Positions 38,812 through 47,833 of a stretch of 64,000 nucleotides of DNA are shown piece after piece (position 1 is the first letter of the stretch; the number at the start of each line of letters is the position of its first letter). This DNA is from Nothophaeocryptopus gaeumannii (taxonomy: Eukaryota; Ascomycota; Dothideomycetes; Mycosphaerellales; Mycosphaerellaceae), in the NCBI GenBank assembly GCA_031771865.1, contig JASISA010000026.1, positions 1,364,001 to 1,428,000 of the forward strand, in the 5' to 3' direction. The translations under genes and the position numbers were made by a program. The notes beneath the pieces were generated by a model. It made no database searches. It saw nothing but the letters and a program-made list of their open reading frames with translations, and was not told where the DNA came from.

Positions 38812-41253
38812 ATGACGACCACGCAAAAGCGCACGCGCCGCCAGGCGCTGCTCGATCAAGATCCATTGCCAGCATTGCGAACAACCGCGAAACTAAGACC
38901 ACCACGGCCACCACTGAAGGTAACACACGGCAAACGCACCAAACCAAACCCTCTCACAGGAGGACATTTCCTGCGTCCAAGCCCGTACGACATTCTACTC
39001 AGCTCTGACTCCGAGCATGAGCCAGGTCCAGCTGTGGCAGCTCCGCCCAAGAAGGTAGTCAGGCAACCGGATCCAGAGGACTCACCATTCTCCGAAGACG
39101 AACTGGAAGCTCTGTACGGTATGAACGCAAGTCCTGTAGCCGCGCCGCTGAGTGATCCGACCGGTCTTGAACGATCTGGAGAGCTGTCCCTGGTCAACGA
39201 CACAGAGACGACGCGTGCACAGGGTACAGAAAAGGCAGATGCGACCGGGTTTATGAGCTCTAGCGTCAAAGTAGGTTCTTCACCAGCATCACCAGCACCA
39301 AGAAACCCAAAGGTGAGAGAGCGAGCGAAAAGAGTCGTTCATCAATCCCAGCCACTCGCTTGGCCTGCACCACTGCCATCACTCGCGGAAGACGAGAATG
39401 ATAAAGACAGTCGTACTACTTCCCAGCAAGTCGTTGCCGGCCCAAAACAGGCTCGAAAAGATCTGAAGGCTGGGCAGACAGCTACTGTATCGTCGACACA
39501 ATCGAACAAATCCACAAAGCAAAAGCCCAAACCCAAGAGCATTCTCAAGACCAAGGCTGGTCCTGCGTCCGCTGAATCGAACCCGCGAACGCCTCTGGGA
39601 AAGCTGCCAGTCAACGAATCGACGCTTCTCAAAGCCACCGAAGCCGAGGAGTATTTGTACAGTCCAGCCAGCAAGGGTGTGGACATCCAAGATCCCATAA
39701 CCGATACGAGTTCATCAGCCAAACGACTCGCATCTCCAATCAGCGATGATGAGCAGCCAGCGAAAAAGAGAGCGCCTCTCAATTCCATTCGCAAGCGCGT
39801 GAAGATGCCAAAGTTCACGCACAAGTCAGTCGTGGCGTTACGAAAGAAGAGCCAAGCTCGGGCACCCTTCTTCAGGCCGACTAGTGACACTCGTGCATTG
39901 GGAGACGGATTTGAGCAGTCTGAGCTGAAGGCTAACTACCCAGTCGCGACCAGAACGCGCAAAGGACGACCTCGTAAACTACTGCCTTTCAACTTTGCAG
40001 CATTAAGTTTGGCAGTCGGCCCTCTGCCAGACGTCGACTTCGCAACAAGCAGCGCACGGTTAAAGGTGGAAGTAGAAGGGGAAGATGAGGATCAGCCAGA
40101 TCGTCGCTCCCCACACTCCCGCACTCAGTCGCCAGCCAGAAATAGACGGCGACGTGCGGTGAGCTTCAGCGACCGTGTTCTGGACGATGCAGCTCTTGCT
40201 CGTCTGTCTTCCATCTCAGCACCGAAGCGAGCTTGGTCCATATCTTCTGACGAATCAGAACATGAGTCAGAGGACGGGGCCGACTACGCTCTCGAAGATG
40301 ATGAGGCCGGTGATCACAATGGTGGACAGGAAGATCACCGGGGCCAAGATCACGATGGCGCGGCCGAAGAAGATGACGAAGAAGAAAACCAAACGCTGCT
40401 GGCGGATCTGCCGCCAATGAATACAGGTGTCACGTACGACTTTCGCGATCGATCTACTCCAGGTTTGGGCCCAAGACGTTCTTTCGGCAAAACCCGCCTG
40501 GTAGAAGTTGACGAGATGATTCTTGACGAGCCAATAGCTGAGGAGCGTTCGCTTTCGATCGAGCCTGACGACCAGGACCACAGACGCGAGGTTTCCCCTA
40601 CGAATGAGCCTGCCGCAGCAAACAACGCTGCCAGTGTCCGGCGCCCTCGCTCCATTCTCAAAAACAGCACGCCAAACCTTCTTCAGAACAGCGATACTCG
40701 TCCAGAGCATACGGCGAGAAACACTCGGCGCAACAGCACAAGGCCTGCCGAAGAGAGCCGATACTTCGCGCCTGAGCCCAGCTCGCCGGAAGGCGAATTC
40801 GACTCAGAGCCACCAGTCCGTGTTCATCGTCGCAACACCATCGTAGATCTCAACGAGACTGGCTATTTCGCCAATGCCGGGGCCATGCTCCGCGACCCTT
40901 CCGAATCCAAACCGCGGGTCATCAAGCAACGTACCAGCGACTTCCGGCGTTCCCGCTACTCTTACTACGCCGAGAAGGAAGTCCATGTACCGGACACTGA
41001 CGGTCTTGTGCCAGATACGTCTACCGCCATCCGTGAGACATCGCTCGAGCTGCCAGATTACACCAATTCCAGCCAACTGCATCTCCTGAAGAGAAATGTG
41101 GAAAGTGAATGGACTTCTTCACAGAGCCTGCCAAAAGTGCCGAAGGATTTGAGGACACTGACCAGGACGGTGAGTAGGGAGCATGGGACGCTCAGCCAGA
41201 GGGTGAGGAGGAGGCCTAGTTTGCCGTTCCAGTCGCCGACAAAGCTCCGGTAG
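38812..41253 (+). CDS. Large disordered hypothetical protein, probably nuclear
   Basis: A single open frame of 813 residues from ATG 38812 (MTTTQKRTRRQALLDQDP). The translation is almost wholly low-complexity, rich in Ser, Pro, Arg and Glu/Asp, with basic clusters resembling nuclear signals (KKRAPLNSIRKRVKMPK, RNRRRRAVSF) and two similar segments KPKSILKTKAGP and RRPRSILKNSTPN. An AT-hook-like TRTRKGRPRKLLPF lies near residue 390, and an acidic block (EEDDEEENQTLL) near 530. I recognise no folded domain. AT-hook-like and basic motifs suggest chromatin or DNA contact (inference). The 3' end overlaps an antisense frame by 38 bp. Confidence 0.7.
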   Translation: MTTTQKRTRRQALLDQDPLPALRTTAKLRPPRPPLKVTHGKRTKPNPLTGGHFLRPSPYDILLSSDSEHEPGPAVAAPPKKVVRQPDPEDSPFSEDELEALYGMNASPVAAPLSDPTGLERSGELSLVNDTETTRAQGTEKADATGFMSSSVKVGSSPASPAPRNPKVRERAKRVVHQSQPLAWPAPLPSLAEDENDKDSRTTSQQVVAGPKQARKDLKAGQTATVSSTQSNKSTKQKPKPKSILKTKAGPASAESNPRTPLGKLPVNESTLLKATEAEEYLYSPASKGVDIQDPITDTSSSAKRLASPISDDEQPAKKRAPLNSIRKRVKMPKFTHKSVVALRKKSQARAPFFRPTSDTRALGDGFEQSELKANYPVATRTRKGRPRKLLPFNFAALSLAVGPLPDVDFATSSARLKVEVEGEDEDQPDRRSPHSRTQSPARNRRRRAVSFSDRVLDDAALARLSSISAPKRAWSISSDESEHESEDGADYALEDDEAGDHNGGQEDHRGQDHDGAAEEDDEEENQTLLADLPPMNTGVTYDFRDRSTPGLGPRRSFGKTRLVEVDEMILDEPIAEERSLSIEPDDQDHRREVSPTNEPAAANNAASVRRPRSILKNSTPNLLQNSDTRPEHTARNTRRNSTRPAEESRYFAPEPSSPEGEFDSEPPVRVHRRNTIVDLNETGYFANAGAMLRDPSESKPRVIKQRTSDFRRSRYSYYAEKEVHVPDTDGLVPDTSTAIRETSLELPDYTNSSQLHLLKRNVESEWTSSQSLPKVPKDLRTLTRTVSREHGTLSQRVRRRPSLPFQSPTKLR

Positions 41254-41878
41254 ATGGCACAAATCGTGCCTCAGGGTGCGGCAAAGAGCTGACGGCGTGT
41301 ATTCCTGGCTCTTGTGGATTGCTACTTTCATGTAATATGTTTGGCTTTCTGTACCTCGTCTTTGCTTCCGCGAGTAAAGCATAGGTTGATTTCTCGAGGA
41401 AAAATGAATTGAGGCTCAACGCCTCTTCGCCTGCTCCATCAACCTCTTCATCTCGACTTCGAACTCTTTGAATTTCCTCAAAACCCCTCAAAACCCCCCA
41501 AAACCGAGATCGAATCTTGTATCTCTTGATCGCATCCACAGGATTCGGCCAGAAACGCGGTAATGTGAGGAAATACGCTGCTCGATAAAGTCCAGATCCA
41601 AGAGGGTGCTGGAGAGACTCTTTCCTCACACGTTGTCTACATTCAATGAGCGTTGCAAAGCTCATTTCATAATACGTCTGCATGATTTGTGAGCTCGTCT
41701 GCACCCTCTCCAATTCCGTCCGGGAAGACCGTTTGAAATCCTGATTGTATGTGAGCCCTCTTCTCGGGATTACGGCAGGTCCGACGCTGGCGGTTGGGTT
41801 GGGTATGAGAAAGGGGTTCTTTATTCGTAGCTTGCACGGTATGTCAATAGCTGTGCATAAGGCTTGTGAAGAGGTCAA
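41216..41878 (-). CDS. Hypothetical protein, 5' end unresolved
   Basis: The open frame runs from a TTG at 41878 back to a stop at 41216. The first in-frame ATG is 41683 (MQTYYEMSFATLIECRQRV), but residues before it (CKLRIKNPFLIPNPTASVGP, VIPRRGLTYNQDFKR) look coding, so a 5' exon may be missing. The middle part is rich in Arg, Tyr and Trp (PLGSGLYRAAYFLTLPRFWP, RFWGVLRGFEEI) and may form a small helical fold. The last 38 bases overlap the convergent 813-residue gene. No family recognised; the far C-terminus could be a read-through of a shorter real protein. Confidence 0.45.
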   Translation of the reverse strand: MTSSQALCTAIDIPCKLRIKNPFLIPNPTASVGPAVIPRRGLTYNQDFKRSSRTELERVQTSSQIMQTYYEMSFATLIECRQRVRKESLQHPLGSGLYRAAYFLTLPRFWPNPVDAIKRYKIRSRFWGVLRGFEEIQRVRSRDEEVDGAGEEALSLNSFFLEKSTYALLAEAKTRYRKPNILHESSNPQEPGIHAVSSLPHPEARFVPSTGALSATGTAN

Positions 41879-42201
41879 TTTGCTGGCGATGGGAACGAGG
41901 TGAGGTGAGGGTAGGATTTGTATGAAGGTTCAGCACATTTGTCTGAGAGGCAGTGGTAGGGTAGAGAGCGATAGTGGGACTTGAACGCCTTGAAGGTCAG
42001 ACTGATGCCCTGAGAAGACCTCGGATTGCTTCATATGTCTTCAGGGCATGAACAGGTCTAAATTGATCGAAGACATTCTACGGCAAGGAGGACATTGAAC
42101 GCTGACTCAGCCCAACATCCTTGCTCCACTCCAGCTACACATCCAAGGTCTCTGCTCACTTCCATCGGTAACACCACCTCACCCAATGCTGTACAACTTC
42201 G
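41879..42201. other. Intergenic with hairpin
   Basis: 323 bases upstream of cnxE, containing the inverted repeat listed separately. A GGGACTTGAAC sequence near 41976 briefly resembles the 3' half of a tRNA but forms no cloverleaf. Confidence 0.4.
42005..42049. repeat. Inverted repeat, 13-bp stem with 2-nt bulge
   Basis: ATGCCCTGA-GA-AGAC at 42005-42019 pairs with GTCTTCAGGGCAT at 42037-42049, leaving a 17-nt loop. It lies about 150 bp before the cnxE start. Confidence 0.75.
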
Positions 42202-44241
42202 ATGACCATGGCAAGCCCAACAAAACTCCGTGCTGCGATCCTCATCATCTCCGAAACAGCTTCTAAGGACCACTCTACGGACAAAGCTATCCCAGCTTTG
42301 AAAGAAGTCTTGGTTGAGAAAGGCGGTGACCAGTGGACCACGGATGACACCTCTATCGTGACCGACAATGTTCTGGACATACAGCGAGCGATAACGCAAT
42401 GGACTGATGTGGTCAGTCCTGTCAATGCGATCATCACGAGCGGTGGGACGGGGTTTACTGGAAAAGATGTGACACCGGAAGCAGTAAACCCTCTCATTCA
42501 CAAGCATGCAGCTGGTCTGGTACATACGATGCTTGCTGCCTCTTTGGCTATTACGCCTTTTGCTGCTATGGCAAGACCGGTTGCTGGAGTACGGAATCAG
42601 ACGATCATCTTGACTCTGCCTGGATCTCCAAATGGCGCGAAGGAGAATTTGGAAGCTGTGCTTAAATTGCTACCACATGCTTGCCAACAAGCAGCTGGAG
42701 CAGATTCTAGGAATTTGCATGCTGGTGGCGTCAAGAAGCTGGAGAAGGAAGCTGGTGTCAGTAGTGATTCTCGAGCGGCCAACGGGCATCATCACCACGA
42801 TCATTCACATTCTCGCTCCCATGAACACGGACATGGCCATCACCACGGACCGAAAGCTCATACAAATCCAGACAATCGTCCGATGTCAAACGACCCAAAT
42901 GCCGGACCGACAAGACGATATCGAGAGTCGCCTTATCCAATGCTTTCCGTCGATGGCGCACTGTCACAAATCACGCAACACACCCCGACTGCCAAAGTGA
43001 TCAAGGCACCGGTCAACGAATCTCTCATCGGCTCAGTCCTTGCGGAAGACGTAACAGCAACAGAATCCGTGCCCGCTTTTCGAGCAAGCATAGTTGATGG
43101 GTACGCGATAATAGCCTCCGACCATCCACTCGTTCCATCGACAAAGGGCGTCTTCCCAGTTACTGGTATCTCTCACGCCGAAGCCGGGAAGGAAATGACA
43201 CCTCTTAAGACCGGCGAGGTAGCCCGCATCACCACTGGCGCTCCCCTCCCACCCGGCTCCAACGCAGTCGTGATGGTCGAGGATACTGTTCTACGCAGCA
43301 TGACCGATGACGGGACTGAAGAGAAAGAAATCGAAATCCTCACAGATGCCATCAAGCCCGGCGAAAATGTCCGTGAACCCGGGTTAGATGTCAAAGCCGG
43401 AGACACCATCATGCGAGCCGGCCAGGCTATAACAGCTATAGGCGGAGAGTTTGGCCTATTAGCATCTGTCGGAACGCAGGAAGTCTCTGTATATGCCAGA
43501 CCGACAATCGGCGTCCTCAGCACGGGCGACGAAATTGTTCCTCATGATCGTCCCGGGTCACTGCGTCTCGGCGAAGTCCGCGATACGAATCGTCCTACCC
43601 TTCTTACAGCCATCCGAGGGCAAGGCTATACTGCGGTCGACCTAGGAATCGCCTCAGATAAACCCGGGGCTCTGGAAGAGTCCCTGCGCTCTGCAATGCG
43701 TCAATGCGATGTAATCATAACCTCCGGGGGTGTATCAATGGGCGAACTGGACCTTTTAAAACCCACAATCGAACGCCAATTAGGAGGCACAATACATTTC
43801 GGTCGAGTGAGTATGAAACCCGGGAAGCCGACAACGTTCGCTACTATGCCTTTCAAATCAAACACAGGCGATGACGAAAGAAGAGCCATTTTCTCACTGC
43901 CCGGGAATCCAGCGAGTGCGGTTGTGACGTTTCATATATTCGTCTTGCCATCTCTGCATAAACTCTCAGGCATCAAACCAATGGGCTTGCCAAAAACAAA
44001 AGTCGTTCTGGACGGCGATGTGAGGTGTGATCCGAAACGAGCAGAATATCATCGGGTGATTGTGAGTGCAAGAGCAGATGGGCAATTATATGCTACATCC
44101 ACAGGTTTTCAGAGAAGTTCGGCGATTGGGTCGTTCAAAGGGGCGAATGCACTGCTTTGCTTGCCTATGCAACAAGGGAAGTTGGAGAAGGGAACGAAAG
44201 TGGATGCTTTGTTGATGGGGAAGATTGTGAGTGACATATAG
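42202..44241 (+). CDS. cnxE: Molybdenum cofactor biosynthesis protein CnxE (gephyrin-type MogA-MoeA fusion)
   Basis: Adenylates molybdopterin and inserts molybdate to finish Moco, needed by nitrate reductase and xanthine dehydrogenase. A single exon of 679 residues. The N-terminal MogA-like domain (about 1-175) has TSGGTGFTGKDVTPEAV and LPGSPNGAKE. The linker (about 195-220) is strikingly His-rich (HHHHDHSHS then HEHGHGHHHG). The C-terminal MoeA-like domain has VPAFRASIVDGYAI, TTGAPLPPGSNAVVMVEDT, GVLSTGDEIV, TSGGVSMGELDLLKP and SLPGNPASAVVTFHIF. Order and length match fungal cnxE. ATG 42202 is followed by a second ATG two codons later (MTMASPT); either could be used. Confidence 0.95.
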   Translation: MTMASPTKLRAAILIISETASKDHSTDKAIPALKEVLVEKGGDQWTTDDTSIVTDNVLDIQRAITQWTDVVSPVNAIITSGGTGFTGKDVTPEAVNPLIHKHAAGLVHTMLAASLAITPFAAMARPVAGVRNQTIILTLPGSPNGAKENLEAVLKLLPHACQQAAGADSRNLHAGGVKKLEKEAGVSSDSRAANGHHHHDHSHSRSHEHGHGHHHGPKAHTNPDNRPMSNDPNAGPTRRYRESPYPMLSVDGALSQITQHTPTAKVIKAPVNESLIGSVLAEDVTATESVPAFRASIVDGYAIIASDHPLVPSTKGVFPVTGISHAEAGKEMTPLKTGEVARITTGAPLPPGSNAVVMVEDTVLRSMTDDGTEEKEIEILTDAIKPGENVREPGLDVKAGDTIMRAGQAITAIGGEFGLLASVGTQEVSVYARPTIGVLSTGDEIVPHDRPGSLRLGEVRDTNRPTLLTAIRGQGYTAVDLGIASDKPGALEESLRSAMRQCDVIITSGGVSMGELDLLKPTIERQLGGTIHFGRVSMKPGKPTTFATMPFKSNTGDDERRAIFSLPGNPASAVVTFHIFVLPSLHKLSGIKPMGLPKTKVVLDGDVRCDPKRAEYHRVIVSARADGQLYATSTGFQRSSAIGSFKGANALLCLPMQQGKLEKGTKVDALLMGKIVSDI

Positions 44242-44556
44242 TAACAAGGCGGGGTCATGGAAAATGTTATTGAGGCTGTATAAAATCTGCGCCGTGAACA
44301 TCTCGAGTGCAGAAGCTTTCTGGGAGGCATCATCGGGCATCTCAACGCCATTAGACGTAACGATCATAGTAGGTATCTATTGTGAGCGAGTACCACGACT
44401 GGACATAGATGTAGCTAACAAATGACAGAAAGCGAGCGCATACTCTCCGAACCCATCGCCCCCATCTTCTCAGTTACAGATTTCATCCCAAGTCAAGTAC
44501 CTCCGCCGCCCACTCGATCCACGTTCACCTTCACCGTCACGAAAGTCGGACTTGTC
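44242..44556. other. Intergenic, convergent
   Basis: 315 bases between the cnxE stop and the stop of the next reverse-strand gene. Short open frames only. Confidence 0.4.
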
Positions 44557-46286
44557 CTACAGCCTCGTGATCTGCCCATCGAAGCCGACGATAACACTGT
44601 CCACAGGCGATAGTGCCAAGGGTGGCCGATAGCCGTCTGCACCAGCTTCCTCGCCATCATCGTCAATGCCGGGTAATCCATGTACAGTGTCGGAAGATTG
44701 GATCTTCCGCGAGCTGGTGGTGATGGCCCATTGTTCTTCGAACTCGTTCGAAAGTGGTGTTTGAGCACTTTCTTCGTCTTCATCTTCGTCAGGGTCGTCG
44801 TTCAAGGCGAAAGATACGATAGCGGAGTCTGCCTTCTCACTTGCATTGATCGACGTGAAATTCGTGAGAGTAGAGTCTTTTTTCTCATTGAAGGTCTCCT
44901 CGTTGTCCTCCGGATCGTCACTTCGGGCATCGTCACCTTCCGGATCTTCGTCCGCCAGATCCTCCGCGTCTTTGACAGCATCCGGCTGGTCTCGCTGTGA
45001 AGCCCTTATGGGAGCTTCATGAGCTCCGACGTATGGCTTCTGGATGTTGAGCTCGGCGTTTGGATCGTGTCTGAATTCGTCCAGAACCACTTTGGCAACG
45101 GCCTCTGCTGTCAATGGCGCATCAGCCCCTTGCTCGACCGCAATCCGATCCTTGATGTATGCGGGCACGTGTGTGTCTGCACCAAGGCTTTCGACAGAAG
45201 CGGGCGGTTTGGACGTGACTGAGTTCGTCTCGGCTGCAAATGTCTCGCTACTTCCATCGTCAGCCTGAAATGCGTCGTCGGCAATGACAGCATCCACATA
45301 GTCATCGCCACCAGCAGCAGCAGCCCGGAGGATATCCTTGAGGTTCTCGTCACTGTCCAGAACGATAGTCTGTTTAGCCGGAGCACCCTGTAGACCTCTT
45401 CCAGTCGCCTTCGACAGTGATTCCGCTATCTCAAGAGGGTCATACAATCTGTGACTGGAGCGCGGAGTTGGACGCGTCGCGCTCTGAAGCGCCATCTCGA
45501 CGAGGTCGTCCACGACATAAACGTGAGTATCCTCCTTCGTCTTCTCGTCCTTAGCCCGCTTCGCAAGGTTATTTGGCGTTGCCTTTTTACGACCGAGACT
45601 TTTGAGCTTTTTGCGAGGCTGACGTGGTATCGGTGTCGCTGGGACTTCCACACCTCCGGTATTGTCATCGTCAAGGTTATTGTCATTGCCGTCGTCGTCA
45701 CGCTCTGCCGGGCTTGCCTTGCGCTTTCTGACCTCCTGAGAAGAGGGCCTGACGTTTTCATCGTCCTCCGGAATGAAGATAGCGTTCCTTCTGTGACCCG
45801 GGAGAGCGTAGTCTTGCGGATGGTGCTTGGAAGAGTACACGACCGGTCTCTGGGCCTCGCTCCGTTTTGAGGAGCGAACAGCTTTGGCGTCGCGAGGCTG
45901 CGGCGTATACACAGCCCGCTTCTTAGGGACGACTCGCACCTCATCATCTTCCCCAGACGAAAGATCCTGGGACGCGTCAGAAGTTGTTTCTTCGTCCTCA
46001 GTCTCAGCAGCCTCCCAGGTTTCGCCTTCGGACTGATGTTTCTGTCAGAGGTGGTGCACCATGGACTTCCAGCACAACGTACCTCGTCTTCATCATCCAC
46101 ACGAGGCTTTGGTTTGAACCGCTCGCGCACAGCAGCACTATTTGGTCGGGTGACTTGGTCCATCGGATGACCCTTGTACCATGGTAGCGCGGTACGTGTT
46201 GAACGGGTGCTGGTGCTGGTGCTGGCGGGCAGCGCGTTCAGGTCAAGGCCAGCGAGGATGCCTGACTTGCGTTTGGTCTTCGCCAT
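44557..46286 (-). CDS. Acidic hypothetical nuclear protein, two exons
   Basis: Exons complement 46083-46286 and 44557-46032, with a 50-nt intron (46033-46082), encode 559 residues starting MAKTKRKSGILAGLDLNALP. A basic N-terminus and clusters such as RQPRKKLKSLGRKKATPN and EVRKRKASPAE suggest nuclear import. The rest is strongly acidic and mostly disordered. More ordered segments are THVYVVDDLVEMALQSATRP then RSSHRLYDPLEIAESLSKA, and APLTAEAVAKVVLDEFRHDP. I know no matching family. Coding is supported by clean splicing in phase 0 and by over 490 codons without stop. Confidence 0.7.
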
Positions 46287-46771
46287 GATGCCGTCTTCTT
46301 AATTGTATGAATGTATGTGGCGACGTTGGTGTAAGAACCATGCGATTTATTTTGCTTCTGGAGCAGTCTGTGGACGAAGTCGGCACAATGTCAGGCAGCT
46401 AGTCTGGTCAGTACGTGTTCAAGGAAAGCACGCGCATGGGTCGCGCCTCCGAGGTGGCAGGAGCAGGTGCAGTGTGGCAGTGACGGCAAGGCCGACTTGG
46501 GATACACAGAATGAGATTGCATAGTCCTGTCCGTAAGATGTAAGTAAATACTACCGTGCAGCGAGTGTGATGCTCGTCGTCACCCCTTCCCAAACATCCC
46601 GTCCTCTACCGAGTTGCTCCTTCCTTCCAATTGCTCGCTTTTCGCTCGCACGTTCCAAGACTCCGCGCTTCCCAAGACGTTTGCAAAAGAGATCCAAATA
46701 CCGCTTGAACGCACAATATCCACACTTCAAACGAGATTCATATACCTGCACCATCACATGGTCGTCAACGT
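46287..46771. other. Intergenic
   Basis: 485 bases between two co-oriented reverse-strand genes: promoter of one, terminator of the other. No repeat or RNA gene seen. Confidence 0.4.
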
Positions 46772-47833
46772 TCAGTGGGCAACAAGCCGCGAGGTGCGCA
46801 TACGCGAGAGCTTGCCCATTCCGACTGGAGGTAGGGCGTTGATGTTGAACTCTGCGTCTTGGTCGTCATCAGAACCATTATCAACTTCCAGCTGGTCGAC
46901 CTCGAGCTTGCCTTCGCTTGGCAGCTTAATGTCAGCGGCAAGGTCCTTGACTTGGCTGACGGTGGGCTCAGCCGTCCGTAGCTTCTCAGCCTCTTCTTCA
47001 GCGAGACGCTGTTCCTCGCTACGTCGTCGCCGTTCTTTAGCTTTGTCGGCCCGTTTCTTCAGGGCAGGAAGCCCTGCCTCTGCGAGCTTCAAAGCCTCTG
47101 CGAAGTGCTGCTTGGCGTTGGTCACCTCCAAGGTGCAGTCACCATCTCGCAAGATCTGATGAGCTGCACGCTCGCACAGAGACTGTCCCTTCTCCAGTTG
47201 GCCATCCACTTTGTCGAAAACCTCCGTGCCATCATTGCGGCCGATTGCTAGCATGCGCGGTTTGGAGCTCTTGCATCTAAGACCAGACGTAATCCTCCTG
47301 AAGTCTCCCTCGTCACCACTGCTCGAGCTCGCTTCGCTACAACTGGAACCGGGCCGCGAGAGAGCGTCAACCTTTGAACTCATCTTGCCCTTTCGAATGG
47401 TGTTCCGCGAAGACCCCACAGCCCGCACTAGATTTTCGAACTGCTTCTGGGTATCTCCATCGTAATAGACTGCCGCGGCGGCCTTGTTCCTGAACCGCGG
47501 CCGGCCTGACACATCGCCAGAGGCGGCGGATACTGTCTTACGTTTGCGCTGCGATAGCAGGAGGGCGTCGGAGTTTATGATGTGCTCCAATGGAGGCCTG
47601 GTTTTATTTGACCTTGTTCCACTAGCACGTCCATCGCTCAACCTCTTAGACTTGAGTGATGATGACTCGGACGGCCTTCTGGAAGATTGTATTACTGGTT
47701 CCGCGGGTTGACTGGCGAACAATATCTCTTCCTGTCGCTCTGCCGCCGTCTTCAATATGCTCTCCAAATCTGCTATCCATCCAGGGACGTTCTGCAATAA
47801 GGCTTGGAAGCAATTCAAAGCTTCGTCGGCCAT
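46772..47833 (-). CDS. Hypothetical protein with helical N-terminus and charged coiled-coil
   Basis: A single exon of 353 residues from ATG 47833 (MADEALNCFQALLQNVPGWI). Residues 1-40 form a likely amphipathic helix pair. A Ser/Arg-rich disordered part follows (about 45-105), then a segment FRNKAAAAVYYDGDTQKQFENLVRAVGSSRNTIRK that looks conserved in style, then a long helix rich in Lys/Arg/Glu (about 235-290, KKRADKAKERRRRSEEQRL) and an acidic C-terminus with FNINALPPVG. No family recognised. The length without stops and compositional structure support a real gene. Confidence 0.65.
   Translation of the reverse strand: MADEALNCFQALLQNVPGWIADLESILKTAAERQEEILFASQPAEPVIQSSRRPSESSSLKSKRLSDGRASGTRSNKTRPPLEHIINSDALLLSQRKRKTVSAASGDVSGRPRFRNKAAAAVYYDGDTQKQFENLVRAVGSSRNTIRKGKMSSKVDALSRPGSSCSEASSSSGDEGDFRRITSGLRCKSSKPRMLAIGRNDGTEVFDKVDGQLEKGQSLCERAAHQILRDGDCTLEVTNAKQHFAEALKLAEAGLPALKKRADKAKERRRRSEEQRLAEEEAEKLRTAEPTVSQVKDLAADIKLPSEGKLEVDQLEVDNGSDDDQDAEFNINALPPVGMGKLSRMRTSRLVAH

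Noticed and set aside
41940..42050. tRNA-like sequence (GGGACTTGAAC)
   Set aside because: Resembles a reverse T-arm, but the 5-bp stem does not pair and no acceptor or anticodon arms can be drawn.
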